DNA from: Metellina segmentata
Taxonomy: Eukaryota > Arthropoda > Arachnida > Araneae > Tetragnathidae
DNA: 64,000 nt
Direction: 5' to 3'
NCBI GenBank assembly: GCA_947359465.1
Contig: OX375874.1
Span: forward strand, 98,397,441-98,461,440
The stretch's first letter is position 1. Every line of letters begins with the position of its first letter. Shown here piece by piece: positions 1 through 11,427 of this stretch. A program made the position numbers and the translations under genes. The notes below the pieces were generated by a model, which was not told the origin of the DNA, searched no databases, and saw only the letters and a list, made by a program, of their open reading frames with translations.

Positions 1-1654
1 GGTACTTGGTTATCTTTCATTTTATTATTTTTTACGTACGTTATAAAACAGAGTGCAGAGACTTGTCAACTTCATTAGCTTAATGCATTCACTTATCATT
101 AATTAACACCAAAAGGGAGGTTTTGCATATTCCGTGTAGGTGCAGTTTAGTTCCTCACACTCCTGTAACACCCTAATCGAAACCCCTTCATTCCACGACA
201 GGGATCGTCTCAGCTTTGGCACGCCCAGTGAACCAAGGCTCGAATCTATCTTGTGATCAATACCCCCGATCCGAACATCGACAACGAACACGAACGAAAA
301 TAACAAACTCTGCGGAGGAGAAAGAAGGGGGAGAAAAAAAATCGAAATCACTTTCACCATTTCTTCGTTTTCTTTCTCTGTCCGATAGGGGAAGGATGGT
401 AGGAAAGGGATGAGGAAAACGAATAGCTTTAGGCCTACAGCCAATTGCACACTTTCTTTGATTTTTTTTCTTCTTTTCTTATTTATGAGACTTTTTTTTA
501 CACACAGTGTCTTTGTTACTCAAGGTGGCGATTCCGTCCTATTTTGTCCCCTCCGGCACCTCCGCGAAAAGACATTTCTAGCCCCGCAGAGGGTCACCAT
601 TCTGTGCCGCTTTTTGGTTAATGGCTCCAGTATCGTTAAATGCTCCGAGATGGTCCTACCCCTTACGTCCATTGGTCAGTGAAGATGCGATTCGTTCTTT
701 TTTTTTTCCGAATGTGCCGGGCAGTATTAAATCAATGAGATACCCGGTTCGTTTATTTACGCCTTCCCATTTGGGTTCCTTTGTCATAAAAAGAATTGTG
801 AGGCATAAGTACATCAGAAGAAGGTGATAAATAAAGGGGAAATAGTCGGCGATTATGTCCATTTACATCTATTTTTACTGCACCTCAAGTTAACGCTTCT
901 GCTGCAAAAACTTTATTGACCATTCACGCATTGTTGCTTTGCGTTGGACACTTAGGACCTTTTGTTATGTTATGCATCATTACTTGGTAATAAAATTAAG
1001 CTATTCGATTTTGAAGTGGTGAATCCTATATTGGGTTTTAAGAATAATTTCTGGTTGAGTGAAATTGTGGAAAACGCAATTTGAAGCTTTATTTAAATTT
1101 ATTCTACAAATAACATAAAAAGTTATAATGGGCGTAGTAGGTGGCAAAGATTCTATTACTTCTTGGGCGTATTCCTCTCTTCTGTGTCATTAGAACTTCT
1201 CTTGTGTGTGAATGTCCATTACTTAATATTGTCTGCCTTGTATCTGGATCAGTCTGACAACATATGGTCCTTGCATTATATAATCCAACTAACCAATTAA
1301 ATGTTATGTACAATATGATAGGATGAAAAAAAAACCGAATTTCTTTGGAACAAATTCTTTTATTGAAAGAAGTTCCACGTCCGTTAAGGTCTGGTGAGTT
1401 TTGATGAAGACGAATTACCTCTTCAAAACAGCCACCAGAAGGGCTTAAAGTGTTTTGATTAATTAAGAGTTGTAAGTGAAGTACCAAAGTAATTGGTTGA
1501 GGGATTATAGCAACTTATCAGGCCATCTATAGAGAAATAAAATAAAATTTCAGGAAAAGACACAACATTTATTCACAGACAAGAAACGAAAATGGCAAAC
1601 ATCTCCAAACGAACTACAGAGTGGCTACACTCTCGCTTCTAAATGAATCGGTTG
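1..1654. other. No recognisable gene; AT-rich non-coding stretch
   Basis: I see open frames of up to 127 codons (1104-1487 on the minus strand) and shorter overlapping ones near 103-860. None carries a motif I recognise, a convincing start context or an extended coding pattern. No repeat structure stands out. Treated as non-coding. Confidence 0.5.
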
Positions 1655-1865
1655 TTTGAGAAACCCCATAAGTCAGGTGAGAACAATTTTTGGGAAATAG
1701 AGAAAAACTGTTTCTGTGTAAAAAAACAACCTCTATATTATTATTTTTAATAAAATGTATTGTTTGGAGCTAAATACAATCTTTGCGCTCAATGGAGGTC
1801 TCAAAAGATAAATAATTAAATTAATATGGATTTTTAAAGTCAATTGACTTATGGGGTTTCTCAAA
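1655..1865. mobile_element. MITE-like element with perfect 21-bp inverted termini
   Basis: The left end (1655-1675) reads TTTGAGAAACCCCATAAGTC plus one base, and its exact reverse complement lies at 1845-1865. The 211-bp body is AT-rich and non-coding. The size, perfect termini and lack of a gene fit a non-autonomous DNA transposon. No target-site duplication was clear, so the superfamily is unknown. A related copy lies 0.5 kb downstream. Confidence 0.6.
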
Positions 1866-2389
1866 TACATATACTTTTGGCAAAAAGTAATTGCATTCTA
1901 AACTGTATAAAATAAAAACTACACTTAGTACACCTCAAATATGCATTCTAAAACAAGTAGAAACATTAAATAAATATGAAACACAAATAAGATTATTTAG
2001 TTCTATGAATAAGAGTGGTATAAATGGAGAAATAAAATTTATTCATCAGTACATAGTTCTCTGGCAACTGAGAATCAGATGTACCTGTAGAACACTGGTG
2101 AACTATCTCTTTGTAGAATGCTTGAATGTTTTCTTTATTTGGGATGTATTTCATCAGTTTATTTATGTCTTCAATTTTTTTCTTGTTGATGGGGATTTTC
2201 CCACTTGGATATACTGGTTCATTTGTTAATGATAGAAGCAGCTTTTTAGTGTTGTTAAACCGAAAAATGTGGTTGCAAAACCCGTCATTAAAAGGTTTGG
2301 CGATTTCAACATCCTAATGTTTGAAAGAGTGTGAAAAGTGCATGAAACTGCGAGATTTTAAAAGCGATTTTCTCATCCTTTGGAACTTT

Positions 2390-2609
2390 ACGCCTATAAG
2401 TCACTTTTTTTCTTCGTTTATTCGAGAAAACCCATAAGTCACTGACTTATGAGCTTTCTAGAATAAACGAAAACTTTCATACGAGTCAACTCTATGTAGA
2501 ATGACCTGACTCGTGGGGTTTCACTTCTAAAAGATGCGTCTGCCTGTAAAGAATATAATTTTACCGAAAACTCGATTTCGACAAAAAGTGACTTATGGGG
2601 TTTCTCAAA
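2390..2609. mobile_element. Second, rearranged copy of the GAGAAACCCCATAAGTCA-terminus element
   Basis: The right terminus at 2589-2609 is identical to the 1845-1865 terminus. A diverged inverted partner sits at 2421-2441 inside a local palindrome (2416-2471: CGTTTATTC... on the left, ...GAATAAACG on the right). A further partner, CCTATAAGTCACTTTTT near 2393, pairs with AAAAAGTGACTTATGG near 2584. Same family as 1655-1865, probably with one end duplicated and inverted. Confidence 0.5.
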
Positions 2610-4381
2610 CAACTAATTCAAATATTAACGACTCTCGCTTTCTAAAACAGAAAACAGACGCTAGCACTTTCCAACGAGACACATGCGCAGAAGAGAGTAC
2701 GAACATACGTCTGGAAACTGTGATAAACAGTTCCTCGTTCCGATTTGGGGAGAAAAGAAGAAAACAATCTATAGTTTTACTTGTTGAAGTGTTAGGCATT
2801 TTTACCATTTCTCTTAATTTTTACCAGCAGCTTCAGTCATGGATTTCATTTTTTGCATGAAACATCATTTTCAACCTATGGTAGAAACACAGTATACGGA
2901 TTCAACATTAAAATTCATTTTCAACCCATTTCAAGTTTTCTATATATTTTTGGACTCTTCTGATGACAAATCCCTCTCTTGCGCGTTTAGTGTCTGTCTG
3001 TATATATGTGTGTGCCAATGCTACGTACAAAGGGTTGAATAAATTTTATGAAACTTTGCGGACTGGGAGTACTTTTGTTCATTTAGTGACTGATATTGGT
3101 TTCGCAAATCTGTCTGTCCGTTTTTCCGTTCTATGTTCGATTTTGTGTTTAATTTGTACAAGTATCACATAATATAAATTCAAGATGTGTTAATATAATG
3201 TTCTAAATATGACATACCATATTTTAGTTTAGTGAATACGTAGTTCGTAAGTTATTTGCTTACATATTGAGGCAAGTTTCGTGATAAAACATCTAAGTAA
3301 CTGTACTTAAATCAACCAGAATTTGGTAGTTTTGGAGTATCTGGAAGGTAGGCTGAGCATTGCAATTACTTGGATTGTTTTACCAGTACTGCTGAAAAAT
3401 TAATTAATTTTCAAAAATTATTTTTATTTATTTTAAATTCCAATACATTTGAATTTGACACGTATTTTTTCTTTTCAAAATATAAACTATTCCGAATATT
3501 TGGAACATACAATATTCTGCAACGTAAACTCGAGTTCGTTTACCACATGCAGTGATATATTTTTTCGCTCGGTATTAATTTCGTGTTTTTAAGTTTTGTC
3601 TAATTTTTAGTTGTAAGTTGTAGAAATTGTGTGGAATCAAAAGATAAAATATTAAAAATATCCCAATTAGAACTATCCCAACTAAGTCAAGGTGGCGTAT
3701 TCAATTTACCATTAAGAAATGTTAATAGATTACCATTGCTTCTTCTGTACTGAAGACATTAAATTTTAAAACAAGTTCTTTTATTATTGGACGTGCAACA
3801 AAACGGAAGTTTCAGTTAAAACGTATTTGTTTCAAAAAACAAGTTTGTGTTTCTAATCCTCCCTCAAAATCGTCTTTAGTAATAGCTACCTTAGTGTGTG
3901 TCACCTTTCGTCAGTTTGTATCTTTAGCAGGGGTGGGTTTATATGTGAAATGTATTACATGGATTGATATGTATGTACAGAATGTGTCCAAACTAAGTTG
4001 TAGAAATTATAAATATGACAAAAGAAGTTACAAAATATTTTACACATAAAATGAAGTGTCTGTGTATTTTCTGCGCGCAAAGTTCTGATGAATCTATGAC
4101 ACTTACAGTAATGGTATTTGGCACACAGGCAGTCTAAATTTTTTGCAATTTTTGGGTCGCGCCGAATTTTAAAATTCAATCTAGAACATTTTAAAATTAA
4201 TTGAATGGAATTTAATTATTCTTGTTTTCTTTGGAATGGCAACAGCATAATGAGATGGCAGATTCTAAATTTATTTTTTCCGCTTCCGTTTCATTTTGCT
4301 AAGAAACGATTTAAGCCGAAGAAAAAAAAAGAAATAGTTTTAACTATAGTTATTTCTTTTTTCTATCTCCTAGATTGTTGC
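2610..4381. other. AT-rich stretch, nothing recognised
   Basis: Only short open frames without recognisable domains. Nothing here supports a gene, RNA or mobile element. Confidence 0.45.
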
Positions 4382-4765
4382 AGATAGAGTAAAAATTTAA
4401 ATGAATTTGATATCTACGGAAAATTTCACATTATATTGATACCTAAAAATATGATTTTCTTTAAATAAATAATTTTTTAATTGAATATCTTTTACATTCT
4501 CGCCAGTGATTGTGACGTCACGCCGATTGGATTTCTTCGTAATTCGAAATTGGCAGCATTTTCTTATTGTAAAATCGGAATCGTTTAAGATAGATTGAAA
4601 ATTTCAACGGATTTGAAATCTGAGGAAAATTTTACACAAGATACCTTATACATTTGATTTTCTTTTAATAAATAATTTTCAATTAAATATTTATATTTTT
4701 GCAAGAGATTGCGATGTCACGCCGATTGCATCTCTTCGCAATTCGAATTCGGCAACGCCGTGATG
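4382..4765. repeat. Two diverged tandem copies of a ~207-bp unit
   Basis: AGATAG plus a GAATTTGATATC-like segment at 4382 recurs at 4589 (AGATAG, GGATTTGAAATC). Both units share TGATTTTCTTT, then AAATAATTTT, then a CACGCCGATTG box and a TTCGTAATTCGAA / TTCGCAATTCGAA box. The offset is 206-207 bp throughout. Non-coding; origin unknown. Confidence 0.65.
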
Positions 4766-5667
4766 GTTTTCGCAAACCAAATGGGAATTCGTAGCAATCA
4801 CCGGGGGTTAGCAAGCAGTGGTCACACCTGACCTTACGAAAAGAACTTTCATGGGCAACGCTTTGCTGGCCACGCAGTGGCTATTTCATTATAATAATGA
4901 AATAACCTCTGAGAAAATGAAAAATAAAAGCCATTTAAAATAATTCATTAATAAACAATGAAGGATATTTTAAAAGACTTTTTAAATCTTTAACCTTTGT
5001 TTTCCTTTGAAATATTGAACATAAGTTTTGAAAGTGTGTCGGAGGTACTTTTCATAAAAAAAGATATTCAATTTTTCCGTTAAAAGTACATTTTTTTACA
5101 TTATATTTCTTATTCTCCGACCATATTTTTTTCGTTTACCTTTTTAAAAGTTTTGTATAAAAATTGACAAATGTTAGCTTTATTGAGTAAACTCTCTAAA
5201 AAAATACTTATGTAAGGCAGAAGAATATTTTAAAAAGAAGTTAAGTACGTAGTAAAAAATAGTATTGTCCCCATTAAGGATATTATGGCTTGTTTAATTT
5301 AGGAACGGCTTCACTTTAAAAAGAACCTGAATTTTTTAAACCGAAGAACAAAGATATTCAGCTAAGAAAGATTAAAAAAAAATGCCGTTTTGCAGAACGG
5401 AAGATAAAACAATGCTTGCAAATTTTGAATAATTTTATTTATTCAAAGGTTAATATTATACAAGCATGCATAAAAATGAAGTTTAACACTGGTACTCAGT
5501 GTCTCGTCTTAATTAAATTATACAGATAGTTTTGTCCAGGAATACAGAAATATTACTTTCAAAAGGCATCACAAATACGTATTTTAAATATTTCTTAGGT
5601 CATTGCTTAGAAAATATAAAAGTGTTAAACATTTTACTCAAACAAGTCAAGGTATTTTTTATTTCTT
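4766..5667. other. AT-rich stretch, nothing recognised
   Basis: No open frame worth naming. One short near-perfect palindrome centred near 4893 (ATTTCATTAT / ATAATGAAAT) is all I can point to. Confidence 0.4.
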
Positions 5668-5681
5668 ATTTCGGTAAACAT

Positions 5682-5945
5682 GCCGACCAACCGGTCTAGT
5701 AGTCAAGGTGTTGGCCTCTGGATCGGAAGGTTCCTGGTTCGAATCCGGGTCAGGGCATGGATGTAAATTGTGCTATCCTTTGTTAGGGACAATGGTGGTC
5801 CACCCACTGGGTGCCCCTTCGCAAATGACCATCACTTCTGGCTTTGTATAAGGCTACAATGACTTCGGTCAATTCTGTACTGTATTGTATTATGTATTGT
5901 ATTTGTCTGTGCAATCTGTACCCAGCCTTGCCATTGGCAAAAAAA
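5682..5945 (+). mobile_element. Full-length tRNA-derived SINE (type 1 body) with target duplication
   Basis: The head is tRNA-like: an A-box-like GGTCTAGTAGTCAAGG stretch and a B box GGTTCGAATCC at 5736-5746, the internal RNA polymerase III promoter layout. The acceptor stem does not pair, so it is not a working tRNA gene. A body of about 190 bp unrelated to tRNA follows, ending in an A-run. A 13-bp direct repeat, TTTCGGTAAACAT, flanks it at 5669-5681 and 5947-5959, as expected of LINE-mediated retrotransposition. Head relatives lie on the minus strand at 32.3, 45.2 and 50.9 kb. Confidence 0.88.
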
Positions 5946-5959
5946 ATTTCGGTAAACAT

Positions 5960-7747
5960 AAATATTATTAAGTTACTGCTTAATTGGATGTATATTTATG
6001 CAAATAACAAATAAAACATACATGTATTATTAACATAAAATGGAAAGCACATATGTGTTAAATTTTATTTTGCATAAAACTGCCAATAGATTAATCTTTT
6101 TGTGGGCAGTTGTAGAAAAAAAATATGCTTATACAGATATGCATTCAATATACAAATAATACACAGAAATAGATAGATAAAAATATAGAATCATAAAGCT
6201 GCATAAAGCTCAGAGGACGTAAAATATTCATGTGTGCCCAATGCTTAGGATACTTGTCGGATATCTCAAGGCATTTGGGTTTTACACTTACGACATACGA
6301 TGCATTTGCTTCGAACCGTTAACTGTTGGTCCACCGCAAGAACTAACTGCTCCAGGCCTTGTCTGTTGCCATAGAAACTGGCCTTACCCTTTTTCATAAG
6401 GAATTCTCGAAGAAATGTATTCAAATAGGTCATAATGGCATCCTTGAAATAAAATTGGAAATGTGTTTAATATTCTTACTCATCGTCAATATCTACTCCA
6501 ATAAACTTCCTTTCTCCGTCAATATTCTCGATGGTAAAAATTAAATTTAAGTGATCACGAGTCACCACTACTTGAAATGAAAGAGTCCTGTTTCTATAGC
6601 GACCGCCACCACCAAGACAGTTTGTTGTCAGCAGCTCTCATAGCAGACGTAGTAAGCATAACACATATAAGGTAAATTGAGGCAGAGAACGCGCGCGTAC
6701 TTTCTAGAAAAAAAACACCTGTAAATACAGAATATCTTCAAACTATGAATTATTTTAATTATAAATAATTTATTTGTTATAGAAGTATCTAAAAAAGTAG
6801 TGTTTCATAAAAATTGAAATACCAATACAAAAAAGTGCGATGAAAAACGCCTGTCTCATTGCACTATCTGTACTACATATTAAGTAAAAAATAAAAATTT
6901 AAACAAAATTTAACGCCAAACTTTAAATTTTAGTCTTTTAAGCGTCATATTTGCTTTCACAATTAATACAATTAGATCTGCATAGGGTTGTAATTTTCAT
7001 ACGACCATAACTTACAATCCATGCATTAGATCCCAATTACGAATATTGAAGGAACTAATATTTTTATCATTCTACGCATATATCCTAGTTTATAACATCA
7101 TCATTTTCCTGGATTCATCTGTATTATGTCAAAACTATTACCTTTCTCGATGTAAGTGTTGAGCCTTTCGGAAAACACGTCTAAGACACTTCTTATTTCT
7201 CCAAAAAATTTCTTTCGTATTATCTTTCGACTTTGTTGCTTCGACAATTTTCACCGGACATATATTCTTAAAGGAATGTCCATACTGGAATTGAACTTCT
7301 TGAATTTGAATCCATGAAATTCCCTTAAATATACAGTCTAATTTCATGCAGAAGCTTATCTGCTGTCGAACAAGAATAGCAAAAGCTGTTGGGACGTGTT
7401 TGAAGCTGAATGCATGTCAATTCACTTTCGGCAACAATTGAAAGTGTAAATGGTGGACAATAGGAGTGCTCTTTTGAAATAGTTTAACGAAAAATGAAAC
7501 GAAACGGTCCATTTTCTAGCAATGACGATAGGTGCGCCATCTCTTCCAAGTAACCCAAGAAGAGACGATGCTCTCAGTTACTTAATATAAAAAAAGAAAA
7601 CTAAAAAATTAGTAATATTTTTTTTAGATATTTTCGAAAATGAGAGTGTTGGTGTATCAGAGCTTATTACCCAGCCATAAGTATTCTAGTAAAAAAAAAT
7701 CCAATCTTCTCACGCCTCTAGTATTTGATTAGAAACAGGGATTCCTA
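5960..7747. other. AT-rich stretch, nothing recognised
   Basis: Scattered short open frames (for example 6359-6544, and 7138-7347 on the minus strand) with no recognisable motif. No repeats or RNA genes seen. Confidence 0.4.
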
Positions 7748-7749
7748 TA

Positions 7750-8305
7750 CACTACCATACAATAATGGACCGGAAAGCAAGATGTGATGGTATGAGGGAA
7801 ATAATACATGCTTTAATAGGTGGATGGTCCCCTACGTGCTGCAATTACACTAGCAACACTTCTGGGCATACTTTCAACAAGGTTTTGATACACAGCTATG
7901 GACATTTGTGCCCGTTCCTGCTGCAAGAATGTCTCCAGCTCAGCTGTAGATTTCGGACGCGGTTCCCTGGTCCGTAAGCGTCGCTCCAAGTCTTCCCAAA
8001 AATGTTCTATGGGGTTTAGGTCGGGAATATGAGCAGGCCAGGGGAAACGTTTTACATCCATATCTTGATACCACTGTTTGAAAGAGGCTGCAACATGACA
8101 CTAAGCGTTGTCGTCATCGAAGTAACATTAGTCCATTCTATAAAATTGCCATACCGTAGGAAAAACCTGATTGTCCAGAATGTTCATGTAAGCGTCGGTG
8201 TTTAATTGATCAGGAACAACATGCAAATGTCCCATGCCATACCACGAAAAACACCCCCAAACAAGTGAAAATCCACTAGTGTCCGGTCTATTATTGTAGG
8301 TAGCG
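7750..8305 (-). mobile_element. Internally deleted Tc1-like transposon
   Basis: Inverted ends start CACTACCATACAATAATGG at 7750 and, read on the other strand from 8305, CGCTACCTACAATAATAG; both continue into GACCGG. A TA dinucleotide abuts each end (7748-7749 and 8306-8307), the Tc1/mariner target. The element is 556 bp, against about 1.6 kb for an intact Tc1-like element, because the DNA-binding half is missing. The same family recurs at 50.2-50.8 and 54.4-57.6 kb. Confidence 0.85.
7813..8295 (-). pseudogene. Tc1-like transposase, C-terminal half, inactivated
   Basis: Reading leftward from about 8295, the conceptual protein contains VWGCFSWYGMGHLHVVP, then LNTDAYMNILDNQ, then a decayed DDDNA-stop-CHVA motif where the second catalytic Asp normally sits, then PDLNPIEHFWEDLERRLR, which carries the third catalytic acid. 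These are hallmarks of the Tc1 DDE domain. An in-frame stop falls inside the catalytic motif and another lies about seven codons upstream. The last 82 codons (7813-8061) are open. The helix-turn-helix DNA-binding region and first catalytic Asp are absent, so it cannot act. In the family, this enzyme cuts and pastes DNA at TA sites in the nucleus. Confidence 0.85.
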
Positions 8306-8307
8306 TA

Positions 8308-9074
8308 TTATGGTTCTACAGTCTTAAGACTTACACTAACGACAGCAAAACAAAAATGGTCTCTAGTATTAATTTATAAACTGCGATCATGTAAGTCTGC
8401 CTATTTTTGAGGTAAAAACAGATACATTATACATATATGGACGAGAGTCTTCAGATATATTTCACGGACAAGATTGACCACAAAAATTTATTCCGAACCA
8501 TAATTAAATAAGGAAATGCATCGGTGTTTTACGTTTCCTGTAAATTTTTCACGTCGGGGCTCTCATTTTAACGAACACAGAATAAAAGCCTCGCCTCTCT
8601 TACACTAACTGGCTTCTTAGCGTCTGTTAATCCTCTTAGGAGGATTGTAGAATATAAATACAAAACAGAGAAAATCTCACACCCTTTTCTTCTCCGATCT
8701 CAGTTTCTTTTAACAATGATCGTTAGAAATCTCTTAAAAAGATGAAAGCAATTGAGCGGTGTTTGGGTGATGGATTCATTCTTGTGGTTGCTGAAAATTA
8801 GGTTTGAAGACAATCTTTTTTTCTCTAAGAGAGAGTACTAACGAAATTTGATACTGGAATCCTAACAATTAATCATTGTCTTTAGATAGATTTAAATTTA
8901 ACAAATTTCTCTTCTCGGAACCTGTAAGATATAGATAAGAAAGACGCATTCTCCGCACAAAAATCAATAGAAACAGTTATTCTGTCTTTTTCTCTTAACT
9001 TAAATATCTTATAAAAGAAGGCTTCTAGAGGGAGGTAAGTTCATGTTCTTCGGTATAAGAGTTGCTTTTGCCTT
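8308..9074. other. Nothing recognised
   Basis: AT-rich, with no open frame of note. A small perfect hairpin, AATCCTC-TTAG-GAGGATT, lies near 8630. The left end of the next Tc1-like relic is too decayed to place and may begin near 9000. Confidence 0.35.
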
Positions 9075-9889
9075 GTGAAAATTGTATGTAATTTTATATA
9101 GTTTGTAGTCAGGGCAGGAATAGCTCGCCATGCCTCTTGCAGGGTTGTGAAAAGAGATTGTTGTGAAGATAGAGGCGTACGTGGCGGTGTCGTACTCGTT
9201 GCTGCAGTTTGTCCCACAATTGCTCGATCGGAATAAGATCGTGTCTCTGAACAGGCTAGTCAAACTAATTCACCTCATTACCAGGAAACCAGTCCAGCGC
9301 ATGGTCCCTGGAGTATGATCCCTGGAGTATGATCCCTGGAGTGCGATCCCTGGGGTATGATCCCTGGAGTATGCTCCCTGGAGTATGATCCCTGGAGTGC
9401 GATCCCTGGAGTATGATCCCTGGAGTATGATCCCTGGAGTATGATTCCTGGAGTATGATCCCTGGAGTGTGATCCCTGGAGTGTGATCCCTGGAGTAAGA
9501 TCCCTGGAGTATGATCCCTGGAGTATGATCCCTGGAGTGTGATCCCTGGAGTAAGATCCCTGGAGTAGGATCCGTGGAGTAGGATCCATGGAGTAGGATC
9601 CATGGAGTAGGATCCATTCAGTATTTAACATTATTATCCATGGAGTAGGATCCATTGAGTATGATCCATGGTGGTCGATTTTGTGGGAAGAAACAAACAT
9701 CATCGCCGTAGTATTGCCATAGTGTGTAAGCAAGGCCGAATTATCTAGAACGTCGAGGTACACGTCAGCGTTCGTGGTACTAGGTACATACAGCAGTGGG
9801 CCGAGTCCTAACGAGGAAAAACATCACACTAAGATAGATACTACTCGGAAATTCCGCATGATACGAATGCTTTTGTCCATATTTACTGA
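9075..9889 (-). mobile_element. Tc1-like relic (family 2) interrupted by an internal minisatellite
   Basis: The sequence from about 9075 to 9300 and from about 9665 to 9889 aligns collinearly with the element at 28462-29289: both share AGGGCAGGAATAGCTCG / GGGCAGGAATAGCTCG, CGATCGGA, GAAACCAGTCCAGC, then GGAAGAAAC, TATTGCCATAGTG and GGGCCGAGTCCTAAC in the same order. The right terminus, TTTTGTCCATAT near 9871, matches the TATGGAC-type end of that family. The left terminus is not visible. The coding content is a dead transposase in which the catalytic segment is replaced by a tandem array. Confidence 0.75.
9301..9670. repeat. 14-bp minisatellite, about 26 copies, inside the transposase relic
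   Basis: The unit is GGAGTATGATCCCT with small variants (ATGCTC, GTGCGAT, GTAAGAT; CCATGG near the right end). Because 14 is not a multiple of 3, all three minus-strand frames read a 14-residue cycle (GSYSRDHTPGIILQ). That explains three overlapping open frames of 112 to 161 codons, which are not evidence of protein. The array occupies the spot where the sister element at 28.8 kb has GCAGTATGACATGGAGCACG. Confidence 0.92.
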
Positions 9890-10267
9890 AAGGAATTTAG
9901 GTATTAGGGTATTAATGCTCCTAATACACGATTCAGCGATTGATGTTACGTTAATTTATGCTTCTGTCAAGCTAAATATAGTACTTTTGCGGAGGAATGT
10001 GCTTTCTGTACGTCAGTTGGCTTGTTTTTTTTAATACGATTTCAGCAATTCCAAACAATATTCTAAGGAATGAATTGATGTATAATAGTTGATTAGTAAA
10101 TACCAATGACAGTTAACTCCAAATTTTTTCCAAATCGGGAATAAAGTACATTTTAGTGGAGGTAATCCAGACTGGTATCATGCGAAAGGATTTGGGTAGA
10201 AAGAAGTAACATATCCGTTGACCGCCCAATTGATTTCATTACGCAGAAAAATCCCTTCTATTTGTGA
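9890..10267. other. Nothing recognised
   Basis: An 86-codon open frame (9774-10034) begins inside the Tc1 relic and lacks any motif. Otherwise featureless. Confidence 0.35.
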
Positions 10268-10462
10268 TCCAGTAATTGAAATTGGTGGACATTGGTGAAC
10301 CTGTAATGGAAATGGGTGAACATGGGTACATATCAGTTATAATTTAATATAAATCGGTTTACATTGGTGATTCTGTATTTAACATTTGTTCAGCCTGATG
10401 TGGAAACTGGTGTACATCGGTAACTATGTAATCGAAATTGGTGGATATTGGTGATTCTGTAA
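10268..10462. repeat. Degenerate ~31-bp tandem repeat
   Basis: About six diverged units built on AATTGGTGGACATTGGTGA and GTAATGGAAATGGGTGA-like stretches. Spacing varies between roughly 30 and 38 bp. An old minisatellite; non-coding. Confidence 0.55.
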
Positions 10463-10468
10463 AGAGAA

Positions 10469-10816
10469 TTGATGCAAGCAGGAACGAGTATAGGAACTGA
10501 GCAAACTCCATTACTTCCAAACGTGTCTATCGGGAATTATTTAACACCAGTACGAGAATCTTCCTGCCCAAATATACAGCACATTACTTTTATACACAGG
10601 GATAGGAATGGTGGAGCCAACAGAAAAGTACGTCTTCAGCATGCTACGAGCTTCCTCTTCCAAAAGGGAAACATTTTTTATTTCATTCGGAGTAGTTGCC
10701 ACGCAGCGTGTCTCCAAAATGTCTCTTCGAGTGACAGACCCCCCAAAGGGAAAAAAGTTCCGGGGGTAGGGAAGGGAGGTTCCCGAAAACAAAGGAATCT
10801 GTATCACGACCCCTAA
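10469..10816. other. Unrecognised open frames on both strands
   Basis: A 115-codon frame on the plus strand overlaps an 88-codon frame on the minus strand (10541-10807). The minus frame contains TRRDILETRCVATTPNEIK and LLEEEARSMLKTYFS, which read like plausible protein, but I cannot assign a family. It could be an exon or an element remnant. No splice or start signals decide it. I do not claim a gene. Confidence 0.2.
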
Positions 10817-11427
10817 ACTTCATTCCGCAGACGACTTGAAATATTTATGAATCTGCCATCACTTTTACGATCTCACTGAAAAACATTTGAGTGAATTCGA
10901 AACACGTTTCAAATAAAACTACCGTGATATATATTTCAAAAATTTCGGGTGTTGCTGTTGTTTTGTGTTCCTAAGCTCTCCAGAGTCGGGCAGATTTGAT
11001 TTTCTCTTCAGGATGCGAATTTTCGGTCTTCTCTGCGCTTCGTGTTTGCTTTTCTGAGTTTGTGGGTGTTCTATTTCCTTATTATTGGGGGGCATGCTGG
11101 ATTTGCTGTTGAGTATATTTCATCAGTGGCAGCTGCTGGAATTTTCGGTGGTCTTTTATCAAGTGTGTGAGTTGCTACCAAACCGAATTCTACGGTTTAA
11201 CGAAAACGCCAACGATATCGAACAATAAGCGATAAAAATGGGGTCTATTTTCTTTTCTTTTAGAAGCTGTCTAGCTAAGTGTTCTATGTTTAGCAATAGT
11301 ACCTCTGGGTTACCATTAATGTGGTTTGTGGTGGTGAGTTATGATTGAAGTAAAATACTCGGATTTGAACCAAAATCAGAAATAATTCAAAGATAATAAG
11401 TACAAGAATGTTAACCGGCGAGCAGGA
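10817..11427. other. Nothing recognised
   Basis: Mixed-composition sequence without repeats, RNA genes or open frames of interest. Confidence 0.35.

Noticed and set aside
4880..4910. Terminator-like or regulatory hairpin (ATTTCATTAT / ATAATGAAAT)
   Set aside because: Such short AT palindromes are expected by chance in sequence this AT-rich.
5682..5760. A tRNA gene
   Set aside because: B box and T-arm are good but the acceptor stem does not pair, and an unrelated body with A-tail and 13-bp target duplication follows: it is a SINE head.
9265..9763. Repetitive proteins from three overlapping minus-strand frames
   Set aside because: All three arise from the same 14-bp tandem unit inside a dead transposase.
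10469..10816. A host exon or small gene
   Set aside because: Open on both strands but no family match I can defend and no splice or start evidence; listed only as an unrecognised frame.
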